Position numbers and translations under genes: made by a program. Source: Apteryx mantelli (taxonomy: Eukaryota; Chordata; Aves; Apterygiformes; Apterygidae). Taken from it: DNA of 64,000 nt. The DNA lies in NCBI RefSeq assembly GCF_036417845.1, contig NC_089981.1:39686668-39750667 (forward strand), written 5' to 3'. The notes beneath the pieces were generated by a model, which made no database searches, was not told the origin of the DNA, and worked only from the letters and a program-made list of their open reading frames with translations. This document shows, piece by piece, positions 28,990 through 40,740 of the stretch. Position 1 is the first letter of the stretch. Every line of letters starts with the position of its first letter.

Positions 28990-29853
28990 ATTAGCATTTT
29001 TCCCACAAATGAGATGTTCGTAAGGTTGCAGCACTCCCCAAAGTTCAGCATCGTTGTTGATAACCATCTCCAGGATTTCAGCTGAGATCTCCCCTCCTCC
29101 ACCATCAGGGCTCTGACTTGCCAGAACCCTGGCTTTGATCTCTTCTACAAGGTTTTCCATGCAAGAGGTTAAAGAGATGGCTGCATATTCATGGATCCTA
29201 ACTGAGATCCTAGTGTCCACCATCCACCTGAAAAACCTGCCCACAGAAAAGGTGAGGCCACATCTAGCTGATTTACCTTTCCTCAGCCCATCTCCAGCAC
29301 TCATGCTGTACAGAGAGAGAGCCTTGACAGTCGCCAAGACGCAGCTTTCCGATAATGACCAGCTCTGGATGAGCTTGATAGCACTCTGCACCTCAAACCT
29401 GGTGCACTTGGAGTGCATCACGCTGAGACGCTGAGCTTCCCTGGAGATCCTGATCAAGGCACGCCTCAGTAGCTGAGAGAGCCGCCTGACAGCTTCCTGA
29501 GTAAAGGTTCTGGTATTTCCATCTCCCTTCCCTTTTCTGAGTATTTTTCCAATGTCTTCATCAGTCCAGGGGTATTCCTCTAGATCCGGCAGCTTAGGAC
29601 ACTTGGAAAATATATCTGCAACTTCTGGGTCTTCTGGCAGAAGAGTGTTCACCGTATCCCAGCTGTTATTCCTACTGTTCATGGAGCCCGAGTAGTACCA
29701 CCAGTTGCCTCTGTGCTGAGAAGAGGTAAAAGCCTGGGAGTTGGACTTGGACGAAGAGAGACTAAGGGACCTGCAGGAATCCCCTGCCCCATAACCAGAG
29801 TCCAAAGTTAAATCCTCTAGGGTCTTCAGAGTAGAGCTGTATATCCCAGCCAT
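28989..29853 (-). CDS. ABTB2: ABTB2 first coding exon (ankyrin repeat and BTB/POZ protein 2, N-terminus)
   Basis: The frame encodes the N-terminal 288 residues of ABTB2 (BPOZ-2). Recognition comes from [16 protein letters not shown] near the start, the serine-rich [13 protein letters not shown] stretch, [33 protein letters not shown] and the end [16 protein letters not shown] chose the ATG at 29851–29853 (MAGIYSST). The frame stays open upstream, but only to a GTG at 29886, and family homology begins at MAG. The exon ends in a split codon, AATG|GTAAGATC, a consensus donor (phase 1); reading on gives KIQFS and a stop, which is intronic. Residues about 132–183 resemble histone H2B α2–α3–αC and residues about 197–280 resemble an H2A fold, including a GLTFSVGR start and a NNDAEL segment. 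In the family, the ankyrin repeats and C-terminal BTB domains are encoded by later exons, beyond this window. The protein is reported to be a CUL3-type adaptor that binds eEF1A. The paralogue ABTB3/BTBD11 is less likely, because the [12 protein letters not shown] and SMNSR regions match ABTB2 better. Confidence 0.93.
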
Positions 29854-30198
29854 AGGAAAGACGGGTAAGCCAACCGCAAAAGGCACAAAAGATGAGGCTG
29901 CGCCTACCGAGCCCGAGACGCCCGGCCCGCCAGCGGCGCGGGAGGACTTACAGCGCAGCGCAGCCCGGCGCCGCCCGCACGCCGGCTACCTCCATCCCGC
30001 AGGAAGGCGGCGCTCAGCCATCTTCTGCCTCGACGGAGACCGCCGGGCGGGCAGCCGGTGTCAGACAGCCCGGGGGCGCTGGGGGCTCGGAGGGCGCCGG
30101 GCGGCGGCGGCGGCGGCGGGGCCGCTCCGCAGGACACTTGCGGCAGCTTTGGCTCAACTTGTGCGCCGCAGCTCCGCCGGGCACCCGGGCACCGCGGC

Positions 30199-30206
30199 AT
30201 GCAAAT
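30199..30206 (+). promoter_or_regulatory. Perfect octamer (POU) motif
   Basis: ATGCAAAT, the consensus site for POU-domain factors, sits inside the GC-rich ABTB2 island and is the only short AT-containing element in this part of it. It lies about 345 bp upstream of the ABTB2 start codon. Function is inferred only. Confidence 0.4.
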
Positions 30207-30224
30207 GACCTGCGGGCAGCGGCG

Positions 30225-30229
30225 CCAAT
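30225..30229 (+). promoter_or_regulatory. CCAAT box
   Basis: CCAAT within GCGCCAATCGG, an NF-Y type context, 19 bp from the octamer. It is an inverted box (ATTGG) relative to ABTB2 transcription. Such boxes commonly lie 60–100 bp upstream of initiation in CpG-island promoters, which would put the start near 30130–30165. Confidence 0.45.
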
Positions 30230-31025
30230 CGGCGGCTCCGCCGGGGAGCGGCTCCGCCAGTGAAACGCGAGCGGGGCGGGGAGCAGGCAGCGCCGCGCGG
30301 GGCGGGGCGGGGCGGGGGCACAGGAAGGGGGGGGGCGGCGGCCGGGCGCGGGGCGAGGGGAAGCGAGGACAGGCCGGGAGCGCCGGCTGCCCGAGCGGCC
30401 GCGCTTCCATGCGCTTGCAAAGCGGCGCAGAAGCGAGCGCTTCCCGGGGCCGTCCCGCCGGGCGCGCAGGCTGCCCGCTCCGCGCGGAGGCGCTGTGCCG
30501 GGGGCGGGAGCAGGCCGCTCCCCGTGGGGGCACAGCGCAGCCCCGGCGGGAGCAGCGCACCGCACGGCCCGGCCGGGCGTCAGGCGCCGGCACCAACGCG
30601 GGGAAATAGAGATGCCCTTGTGGCCTTCTCCTTCCGTCCACGCCATCTCCGCTTTCAGGAGCCCTTCAGAAAGGGGCTCGAGTTTTTCCCCGCTTTTCTT
30701 TCAGTTCCCCTGCTCGGCGGCGGAGCGGAGCTGCCGGCTCCCCCGGGGACTTCGCACCGGCGAGGCCCCCCCGCGGGGTCACCGCGTGAATGGGGGATTG
30801 TGCAGGCGGCCACGACACCGGCGTGCGGGTCCTGAAAGGCGTCTTTGTGAGGCAGTTTACACAGCCCCGACCTTGGACCGTGAGCTGGGCATGAAACGGA
30901 GGCGCTTGCTTCATCGCGCCCTGCCCTCCGCCCAGGCGGTGGCCCTCCCCGGAGCGGCGGCTGGGGGCGGGCTGCGCGGGCCGAGGGCGCCGCCTGCCGG
31001 CGCGCACGCTGCGCTGCGCCGGCGC

Positions 31026-31060
31026 GGTGCGGAGCGGTGCGGAGCGGAGCGGAGCGGAGC
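31026..31060. repeat. Pentamer array GG(A/T)GC ×7
   Basis: Seven consecutive 5-bp units read GGTGC, GGAGC, GGTGC, then GGAGC four times, followed by GAGC. It lies at the distal edge of the ABTB2 CpG island. It is a short, probably length-variable minisatellite. Confidence 0.85.
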
Positions 31061-31145
31061 GAGCAGCCCCGGGCACGGCCCCGCGGGAGGCGAGCGGGCG
31101 GCGGCAGGAGCCCTGCGGCCCCCTTCGGTCATCGCGTTCTTCCGA

Positions 31146-34100
31146 TTCGGCATTTAAATATACAGGTCCTTTCGTTTGGTTGCTTTTAACGTCTTTTGGC
31201 AAGACGGAAACGCTGCAAAGACCACAAACAAGACCCCTGCTATTTATGGCCATCAAACCATAAAAGCTTCAAGACAGGTAACTTTTGCAAACTGCGGAGT
31301 CCTAGACGACATTATTAACAGCAGAGGGCCAAGGACCGCCACAGAGAGCGAAGGTAGTCAGAATCCATTTTGTTAATGGTCGGTCCCTTTTCACAGGTCT
31401 CCGTGTAGGAAGCTGCAGTGACTGCAAATACTTATAGTTTAGCATATTTAAAGCACTGATTTCAGGTTTATTTTTGTTCAACAGCACCGAAATGTTTCCA
31501 GTACTTTTATTTACAAACAGTGTTTTACTCCCGCTTTGTAAGAGACACATGAATTCTGTGCTCATCCTCTTTCTCTAAAATTATGCTTAATATTTAAAAC
31601 CCCTGGAAGGAAACTTCAGTCATCAGGTTGGGCGCTCGTTAACTTAAACCACTACTGCGATGACCCGCACAAAAGCGGCAGTTCTCTCTGCCTTCCGTAG
31701 GTGGCATCCTTAACCACCCTTTGGTTATGACAGCTTGTCTGTGTCTTGTGCTTATGCATCGTAAATGCATTTTCTTCATTCTTCAACTAAACATACTCTA
31801 ATCAAAGGTACCAAGCACACTAGTATTATTTCCTGTTGTCCTTGGTAGCATCAGGCCAAGAGCTTTCACTTATGAGTTTAGACTACTTCTATCAGTAAGC
31901 TGACTGCGGTGATACCTACCTAATATGGCAGCAATGAGCATCCCAGAAAAGTCAAAGCATCTGATAGTTAAAAAGTGCCTGGAAAGTGTATTTAAAATTT
32001 AGAACTCCAAGGTAAGCATTTTACAGTCACACTCATGGAGCAGACGGAGCAGCAATCTATTCTCACAGTGTTTGTGGTATTTTTCTATTAATGGAAATTT
32101 GCAATGGAAAAAGCAAGAGTGCATTTACATACACTTAAAGCAATTTGACCTAAAGCATCATACCTTCCTACAAATGGTGTATCTAACAAATATTTTGAAC
32201 AGATATCACTGTTGACCACCTGTTTCCATGGTATAGGCAATTTATTGTTCCGCAGATTTTTTTCTATTTAAAAACTGAAGTTATTTCCTAGTTCAAAAGT
32301 ATATCTTACTCTGATGGGATCTTGTTTCCTATTTCTTTTTACCATACTATACATGGTGCTTAGTATCAATGAAAAACATATCAGAGCAACTATACAAATT
32401 AACACAATATTTGAGAACATTTGAAAAAAATCATAGCTTCAGTATTTTGCCCTTTTTGCTCCCAATTTTTGTCCTTGTACTTACAGGCATGAGCAGCTCC
32501 CATTTATACTAGTAGTACACCCTGCTAACTACTTTGTCCAACCTCCCACTAGTTAACTCTCAAAATTGCTTTTTCCACATTACATCTTCTTTTATCTTTC
32601 CTAGATCTAACCCAACTGTAATACAGCTCTTTGCTTTTTCATAGCTTCTGTCCTTGAAAGCATGAACATGAAGCATGAATTGTCCAGTAGAACCAGGCAT
32701 CATACTCTCCTTGAAGAGATTTCAATTCACTTAAAAATCTTAATACTTCGGCACTTCATTTGTTCTCCACTGTCAGTTCAGATACAGTTATTTACTACAT
32801 GGTTCTAATCCTCAGGTGTTATTTTACAGATCAATGCCATTTCTGCTGTTTTGTTGTATTTTTCAGTCTTGAACACTATTTTTTAATAAGTTCAAGCCCA
32901 GTAAAGACAACACAGCTGACAGTATTCATGGTAATAGGTACCTGAATGCAAGACAAGTCATTATTGAGTCAAAGAACACAGTTGTAAGTCTCACACATTC
33001 AGTGCATTCAAGCAATACACTTTTTCTAGAAGATGATCTTTCCACTCTTACCACTGTACTTAATCCTGTATTTTCTGTATCATGGACTACTGCAGATTTT
33101 TTTTTACCCCCAACTTTTGCCAGGTTCCCATATGCTGTCTAGGCCTATTCAGATCACTGCTGCTAAAGTCATGTGGATTTGCCATGTCACAGGGCTGTGT
33201 CATGTCCCTCTGCATTTCTCCACTGCCTCCTCAGAACAGGGTACCTTCTTAATTCCCTGTCCATACCTTTGAAATCATACACAGAGGTCTCTTTTCTCCA
33301 CTCTTGGCTTCACATTGAATGCTGTATAAATGGGAAGCAGTCAGCAAAACCAGTCTGTTACCATCTCTTTCTCACTAAAAAGAGTTTGTTCTTTGTTCTG
33401 TGCTGCCCCTTTGCAGATGCTTTCTCTAGAATCCAGCCAGCCCTACCTCTTAAGACTACCTCCTACCTCTTAAGACTTTTTCTATCATAAATATTAGCAT
33501 AAATTGCCACTGAGAACAGCTACATAGCTGGCCAGTGGGAACTTGATATTATTCAGAAAAAATGCAGCTATGCAAGTACTTGACTTATTTACACAAGTCA
33601 TTTCTACTCTTTCCCTTATCCCACTTCTACAATACTCCTGCGCAGGTTGTTATTCCTATTCCAAGTACTTTAACAATACAAAAATCATCCAACTTAATAG
33701 CAGTGTCTGCTTTCTTACTCCTCTCCCACAGTGTTTTCTCAATATTAGGAACTACACTACTTTCCAGTTTTGAAATTGCATGAGGAAATACTACATGTGA
33801 AATAATAATTTGGCTGATAAATTCTTTTTTCCCTCCACTGCAAAAGTATCACCAACCTTTTCCAAAGGCAGACAGAGAGCAGAACAGAAGCTGCCCAAGA
33901 AAGGAAGAGGTATTCCTTACTGCAGATTTAAACTTGAAGCTTCAAGATGTCTAGCACAATAAAAATAATACTTTCTGCAAAAAGGGAGAACCAAATAGAT
34001 AAGAGTTCTCTGCTAGCACTTCTTAATTTCCAGTGCACACTCTTTTGTTATTACATTTCTTATCCACAAGAGAACAAGTTTGTCATATGTTCCAAGGTTT

Positions 34101-37100
34101 CCTGTTCTCCAGTGTTATTTCACTATCTATGTCAAAGAACTAGGATTAGATGATTTTGTAATAGTTTTCCAAGAACAGCTAAAAAAGCCACAGGGATTAG
34201 AAGGGAACATTCAAATTTGTTTTCTTTATAGGAGGGAGAAGAAAGCAGTTCTCTTTCAAACCAGAGACATGTATTTGTAACTAATCTGTAGACTCTGTTA
34301 GGGAAACTACAGGATGTTTCCAGAAAACAATTCCCATACTGGCTAACACAAACTTACCAAGCCAAACAATCAAAATTGCAAGTCAGACTTCAAAATGCAG
34401 ATGAGAACAACTAACATTCCTTGATTTGTAAAACATGATAAATATTGGGCTCTTTTTGCATACGTTTCAACTTCAACCATTAGGTATCACATATCATTTT
34501 CATATATTAGAAGTTAACTTTCTATATATAGACAGATTTTCTCATAAACATTTCTCTCTAAAATTAAAGTTTTAAGAAAGTACAAGGTACCAGAAGACAT
34601 TCAGGAACATAGGCATAACTGGTAAAGGGCATAACAGTGGAAAACCAAAATAAACAGATATATGGCAGTGTAGAACCCCCATTGTAAAGATGTAAGATAC
34701 AAACATTATTCTAGATCTGATATGCTGCAGATTTTGGTTTTAAGACTCCAAATCGGAAATGCATGAGAGCACTATAATTCTCTGATACACAGATAGCAAC
34801 TAGGCTGATAGCATCAAACCTATTAAAAAACAAGTGATTTCTTTTAAGGAAACACAAATGTTAATGCAAATGTAAAGCCCCCATTAACTTAATCTGTGGC
34901 AAAGACTCCAAAACCGTGCTTTTTAAAATAATCAATAGCTGTAATAATCTGTTACTTCTTCCAACCGCACAACTTAATGTATTTCTGGAAAACAACATTC
35001 ACTTAGGCACAAATGAGCAGTATAAACATCCCTTACCAGTACATCCTATGTGAGCTCACTTTAATCACCTGAAGTAAGGAACACTCAAGCTTTCCACCAG
35101 AAAAAATTAATATCACAACTATCCTCAGCACAGAGCTCAGAATAACCATTCAGGTAGTGCAGACAGAACATCTGTAAGGAGAGCCATTTAGAAACCTTAT
35201 TTACTGCAGCTGTGTGTGGGGATGTTAATTAGCCAAAAGGCACAACAGCTGGCTAGGCCCTTCCACACATGTGAGCTGCTGCAACAGTTATTGTTAGAAA
35301 TTTCTTTAGGCTACTGTCTCTATTTGAGCCAGTGCTAATGTAGCAGTTGTTCAGCATTGGTCTTGCTTGGAAATTTTCACTAGGAAATGAGGAAAAAATA
35401 TCCTGCTTGCCCACTGTAAAAAGCTGGTATTCTCCTTATGTAACTACCTAAATGTAACTACAGTTTATCTGCAATGTGAAGTTAAGAACTAATTTTTTAA
35501 TAAACTGTAGCTCTGATAGCAGTTGCTATCTAACATATGAAAATCAGTCTATGAGCCCATACAACAGAAGGTGTGGAGAGCAGGTAGGGATGAATCATGG
35601 CCAGAGCTGGTAAATCATGTATCAGCTCTAAATCAAATACAAAAAATGTTTACTGCAGTTAAGGAAATATATTTTCTGTATTTTCACAGCAACACTGAGG
35701 TAGACATCATGTATATCTTATGTGTTTTCTACAGTACAGCAAATTCTCCATCCAGCAAGGGCCTTCAATTTATTGTCTAATGGAAGTTGAGGACCCAGTT
35801 CAACAAATTACTACTCACTGCTTACCTCACCAACAAGTGAGTAGTGATGGAAGTACCAGTTGTATCTTCCCAGTTGGAGAGACTTTTTTTTTCCTAATAT
35901 GCCATGAGAAGTCAGCCTCTTCCTCCATTCATTTTGAAAATCAAAATGAATTCAGTATGGCCTTTTCAAAGCTTACAAGCCTTAAATTTCAGAATATGTT
36001 AGTTGGTAATTCATAGGTAAATTTATTAGCTAGTAGGAATTAAAATTTAAAAAGAGAATATAGAATCCCATGAACATGGAATCTCATGCCAAGCCCTTGT
36101 TACTTTAAAATCCTCAGAAACAACACTGTCTCTTTTATCAACTTTCCAGGTAGTTAGAATTAAATCTCACTGCAATCTTATACAGACAGTACTTTGGAGA
36201 AATCTCCAGGCTTATTAGTAATAAATGTCAATTTTATTTTCCCTCTGTCTTAATTTTAATTTAGCATAGACTAAAACAACATTCTGCTATTAAGAATTCC
36301 ACAAAAAATTACTGTTGCAAAAATCATGCCTACATTTTTCTTCTCTATCACTAGTCTAATTACCTGTCCTCATGCTCAGATTGTCATAGTTCAGCAGAAC
36401 TTCTCATTCAAAAAATCACTGTTTTCATTTTTCTTAGTAAGATAAGAGTTTGCTTAGCATAAGAAATCAGCACAGGTTATCTTTACTATTATTTGTAATG
36501 AGAGATAAGGTGCCATTTTTCAAAGTGATTACTAACTGTGGAGAAATAAGAGGTCATGTCTATTATGATCAAAAGTGATTGGTAAGCAAGGCCATTTTAA
36601 TGAATTTCCTTGGTGGAGATTTTACCTGACAGCCTGCTTCTGACACACATTTTCAGAGATGAAAAACATGAGAAACATTTAGAACTCCCCCCCAAACTCC
36701 TTTTTGCTTTCAAAAGCTGCCTTTTTGTACTAGATCTAATTAGAGAGGTAAGGAACCTGGAGTAAAATCTGTGTGCACATGTATATAAAGACTTAAGAGA
36801 ACAGTTTGCTGAGATGAAATAAAAGTGTTTTTCTGATGTTGCTATATAGACCAGCAATGGCCAGCTTTGGCTGTACTGTGTTCCTCCAGAATTCTTTCAA
36901 AACAACTAGCATGCATGAGTAAATTTAGGCATATAAGCCTTCATATGTTATTTAATATTGATAATTCAGATTGTCAAGTAATTAAAGTATCATGCAGTAT
37001 TTTCTCCTTCAGTTTTTTTAATATTATGAGAATTTTTTATAGGAGGAAGTCCAGAAGGGAATCCTCAATTAATACTATTGTGTAAAAGGCTATTAATGAA

Positions 37101-37340
37101 GGGCGTGGCTTAGCAAGCATATGAATCCAGAGGGAATACTAGCTGTACTATGGCATAGCAGTGAAAGATGAAAAGATGCAAACTCCAAAGATGGAGCTTT
37201 AGAAGCTCCCTTCTTCCTTTTACTTTTTTCCAGGGATATGATTTTGATCCTGAGCCTAGCATAGGTATCAGATCTGCAGAGGAAACTTTCTTCAGTACTA
37301 CAGCATCGTATAGCACAAAGCCCATGCTCTCCTGCATGAA
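31146..37340. other. Intergenic DNA, no gene recognised
   Basis: AT-rich single-copy-looking sequence between the ABTB2 CpG island and CR1 copy B. Open frames are short (up to about 105 codons, 33173–33490) and show no family resemblance. A small 20-bp tandem duplication lies at 33441–33480. Nothing else distinctive was seen. Confidence 0.75.
33441..33480. repeat. 20-bp tandem duplication
   Basis: CCTACCTCTTAAGACT occurs twice with a period of 20 bp; the last four bases of the units differ (ACCT versus TTTT). Confidence 0.85.
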
Positions 37341-38177
37341 ACCAGGGTCTGATCAGCCAGAAGGAACACAGAGACACTGTTCAAGTGTGCAGAGATGGGG
37401 TTAGGAAAGCCAAAGCCCACCTGGAGTTGAATCTGTCGGGGGACACGAAGGGCAACAAGAGGGGCTTCTACAGGTACACCAGCAGCCAAAGAAAGATTAG
37501 GAAAAATGAGCCCACTGCTAAATGAGGCAGGGGACCTGGTGACAGAGGACATGAAAAAGGCCGAGGCACTAAATGCTTTCTCGCCTGAGTGTTTACTGGT
37601 AAGACTGGCCTTCAGGAATCCCAGGCCCCTGAGACCAGGGAATAGTCTGGAGCAATGAAGACTTACCTGTCATAGAGGAGGATTGAATTAGGGAACATTT
37701 AAACAATAAAACATTAGGGAACAAAAAAACTTGGCCTTACACAAGTCCATGGGACTTGATAGGATGCAACCATGAGTGCTCAGGGAGCTGGCTGATGTCA
37801 TTGCAAGACCACTCTTGATTATCTTTGAAAAGTCATGGTGATCGTGGGAGGTTTCTGACAACTACAAGAAAAATGTCACACCCATCTTCAACAAGGAGGA
37901 TCTGGGGAACTACAGACTGGTCAGGCTCACTTCGACCCCTTGGAAGGGATGGAGCAAATAATCCTGGAAACCATTTCCAAATATATTAAGGACAGAAGAC
38001 AACTGGGAGTAGAAAGCACTGATTTGTGAAAGGGAAATCATGACTGACTAACCTGACAGCCTTCTATGATCAATTGACTAGCTTGGTGGATGAGAAAAGA
38101 GCAGTTATGTTGTTTATCTTGACTTTAGTAAGGCTTTTGACCCTGTCTCCCATAACATCCTCATCATAGACAAATGG

Positions 38178-38546
38178 ATGAAGTATGGGCTAGATAAGTG
38201 GACAGTGAGGTGGACTGAAAGCTGGCTGAGCTGCCAGGCTCAAAGGGTTGTGATCAGTGACACAAAGTCCAGCTGGAGGCCAGTCTCTAGTGGTATACCC
38301 CAGGGGTTGATACTGGAGCCAAGGCTGTTGAAGATCTTCATTAATGACCTGGATGATGGGACAGAGTGCACCTTCAGCAAGTTTTCAGACGATGCAAAAT
38401 TGGGAGGAGTGGTCGACACATCAGGTGGCTGTGCTGCCATTCAGAGGGACCCCAACAGGCTGGAGAAATGGGCAAGCAGGAATCTCAGGAAGCTCAAGAA
38501 AGAGCAACGGCACAGCCTGTCCCTGGGGAGGAATAACCCCATGTAG
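38178..38546 (+). pseudogene. CR1 reverse-transcriptase fragment (ORF2 remnant)
   Basis: The longest surviving open piece of copy B (122 codons) covers the ORF2 part from KYGLDKWTVRWTESWL through the SDD active-site block to ASRNLRKLKK. It matches residues about 644–755 of the intact ORF2 in the same window. Ala to Ser before the catalytic Asp pair, and stops either side, show it is not functional. Confidence 0.9.
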
Positions 38547-39049
38547 CAGTACAGGCGGGGGGCCAACCGGCTGGAAAGCAGCTTTGCAGAGAAGGACCTG
38601 GGGGCCCCGGTGGACAGGTTGAACATCAGCCAGCAATGTGCTCTCATGGCAAAGGTGGCCAACAGCATCCCGGGCTGCACTAGAAAGAGCGTTGCCAGCA
38701 GGTCAAGGGAGGTGATCCTTCGCCTCTACTCAGCACTGGGGAGGCCACATCTGGAGTGCTGTGTCCAGTGCTGGGCTCCACAGTATGAGAAAGCCATGGA
38801 CAAACTCAAGCAAGTCCAGTGAAGGTCCACAAAGAGACTGGAGTATCTGCTGTACGAGGAGAGGCTGAGAGAGCTGGGGCTGTTTAACCTGGAGAAGAGA
38901 GGGCAGGGCAGGGGAGGAGAGGGGAGATGTTATCAATGTGTATAAATACCTGACAGGAGGGAATAAAGACGGAGCCAGACTCTTCTCATTGGTGCCCAGT
39001 GAAAGAACAAGAAGCAATAGGCACACGCTGAAATACAGAAAATGCTATT

Positions 39050-39053
39050 TAAA

Positions 39054-39085
<32 letters not shown>
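39050..39085. repeat. (TA)n microsatellite with T-tract inside CR1 copy B
   Basis: About 12 TA units followed by nine T, located where the intact CR1 encodes the C-terminal NMRKNFFT segment. It has grown from within the retroposon sequence. Confidence 0.9.
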
Positions 39086-39086
<1 letters not shown>

Positions 39087-40439
39087 CTGTAAGGCTGGTC
39101 AAACACTGGAACAGGTTGCCCAGAGAGGTTGTGGAGTCTCCGTCTTGGAGATATTCAAAACCTGACTGGACACAGTCCTGGCCAATCTTCTCTAGCTAAC
39201 CCTGCTTTGAGCAAGGGGTTTGGACTAGACAATCTCCAGAGGCCCCTTCCAACCTCAACAACCCTGTGAACCTGTGAATCCTGCTTGGGCCTCACACTGG
39301 TTCATCTGGGTGAAGATGAACTTTCCAAAGCCAGGTCCTCTGCCTATGTTTGTAATCCCATTTTTCACTAGTATTTTTAATACTGCTACTGAATCCTCTC
39401 ATTTTTAAACATCCCATTTTAATTTAGTTTTCAAAATTAAACTTATTCACTGGCTGAAACATTAACATAAACAGGCCTCATGTGAGACATTGATAGAACA
39501 AATTACATATATAGATTGTAATGGAGGTGTGTCACGCTTCCTGACACGTGTATACTGAAATGGTGTTCATGTCCTCAGCTCTGTTTTATTAGCCAGTAAT
39601 ACTTTACTGAAAATAACATTATCAAGAGCCAACCACTATACTCAAGGAGTTAATGGAAAGAACAACCATATAAATGGACAATTATAGTTAAAGACTCTTT
39701 ATTTGTCATAATCCTTAACTGTATTAGGAAACCAAATAAAGTATCATTCTCTGACACTGCTATAAAATGGATGCCCCAGAGTATATCATTCCATGCTGAG
39801 AACAGTGTTTAGATACAATGGCAAACACTGCTGAAAAGAATTAGACACAAGACAAATGATGAGGGGAAATGCAAGGGCAAAACCCAGATCTTAAGAGTGT
39901 CTTCTACCTCATCTGGAACCATGCAGAATCTTAAGACAACAGCTACAGTATTTTTGTACTGATGTACCTCAGTCTACCAGCAGCTTCCTAACTGATACAG
40001 GATCTCATTCAACAAGGCTCTTACTAACCCTGAGGGCTACCACTCCATCTTATCAGTTTTCCTGGGTTGCTGGGGACAAGTAACAATGGAATCACAATCT
40101 ACACTGGTCTTGTGCACAAATTCTGCTCCCATCTGGTTGGGGCTGGTCAGAACTTTATTTTCCCAGGAAATACTTTGTAGGATCAAAAGGGTTCACTGTA
40201 TCACACTAACCCATTGTAGTGAGAACACCTGTGGAAGATCTGGAGAGGAGTCAGTGACTGGCAGAGTATGTGGTAGCAGGCCTAGCGTTTGAAACTACAC
40301 GCTGACCAAATTCCCATCAGGGCCAGGCATGTATATTTTGTTTTGTCAACAATGTCTAGCTGCTTCCCAGACAGTAGCTACTCAAGGTTAGCACAGCTGA
40401 GATAAGGAAATAGTTCTAGTAGATTTAAGGGGCCCTTAG

Positions 40440-40740
40440 GATACAACGAGTTGAGTCCCACCTGGGCATCTGACCTGTTCGTCCAACCCATGCCTCCAGC
40501 AGCCTCTCATCGACGATCCCCTCCACGCAGTTCCTGGGGCTCCCCGTGCAGATGGGAGTGTAAGTCCTTTATTAGATCTATCCTGTTTAACCCCTCATGA
40601 ACTCTGAGTGTCTCTCTTTGCCAGTATCCAACCCTCTCTTGCCCTCCTTGTGGTCACATCTACCAATTCACCCCCTCCTGCTACTGGTTGTATGGAAATA
40701 CCACAGCAACACTATTTAGTCACACTTAAACTGCTCCAGG
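40440..40740 (-). mobile_element. Possible solo-LTR-like fragment
   Basis: On the minus strand an AATAAA (40573–40568) is followed at once by a GC- and CpG-richer segment (CACGGGGAGCC … GTGGAGGGGATCGTCGATGAGAGG) inside otherwise AT-rich DNA, an arrangement like the R–U5 part of an endogenous retroviral LTR. I could not identify clean TG…CA ends, target-site duplications or a primer-binding site. It could equally be a conserved noncoding element or a decayed exon. Confidence 0.28.

Larger units (their letters stand above)
29880..31145 (-). promoter_or_regulatory. ABTB2: ABTB2 CpG island and promoter region
   Basis: About 1.25 kb of very GC- and CpG-rich DNA lies immediately upstream of the ABTB2 start codon and ends abruptly at AT-rich DNA near 31145. 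It contains a run of (CGG)n near 30100–30120, repeated GC boxes (GGGGCGGGG type, about 30270–30316), a G9 run at 30327–30335, a perfect octamer ATGCAAAT at 30199–30206, a CCAAT box at 30225–30229, and a GGWGC pentamer array at 31026–31060. No convincing TATA box was seen, so initiation is probably dispersed. Long open frames on both strands here (up to 245 codons) are explained by lack of stops in GC-rich sequence. The transcription start cannot be fixed from sequence. Confidence 0.75.
37345..39273 (+). mobile_element. Decayed, 5'-truncated CR1 LINE (copy B)
   Basis: The copy begins within ORF2, at about TVQVCRDGVRKAKAHLELN (equivalent to residue ~377 of the intact copy at 49915–52848), and runs through the reverse transcriptase to the 3' end. 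Visible ORF2 landmarks include a YLDFSK-like segment near 38115, GIPQGLILEPRLLKIFINDL near 38300 and FSDDAKLGG near 38384, where the catalytic block FADD has become FSDD. Stops and indels break the frame many times. Near the 3' end an expanded (TA)n plus T tract replaces the NMRKNFF codons. The tail is a degenerate CCCTGTGA ACCTGTGA ATCCTG. It is inactive, and younger than copy A judging by similarity to the intact copy. Confidence 0.93.

Noticed and set aside
29135..29434. 99-codon plus-strand frame inside ABTB2 exon 1
   Set aside because: It is the antisense shadow of the real ABTB2 exon.
29854..29886. N-terminal extension [11 protein letters not shown] on ABTB2
   Set aside because: It begins at GTG, not ATG, and family homology starts at MAG (29853).
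29892..31256. Many long overlapping open frames on both strands (up to 245 codons) in the ABTB2 CpG island
   Set aside because: GC-rich DNA lacks stop codons. The products are Ala/Pro/Arg/Gly-rich low-complexity sequence without family resemblance, and they overlap on both strands and in several frames.
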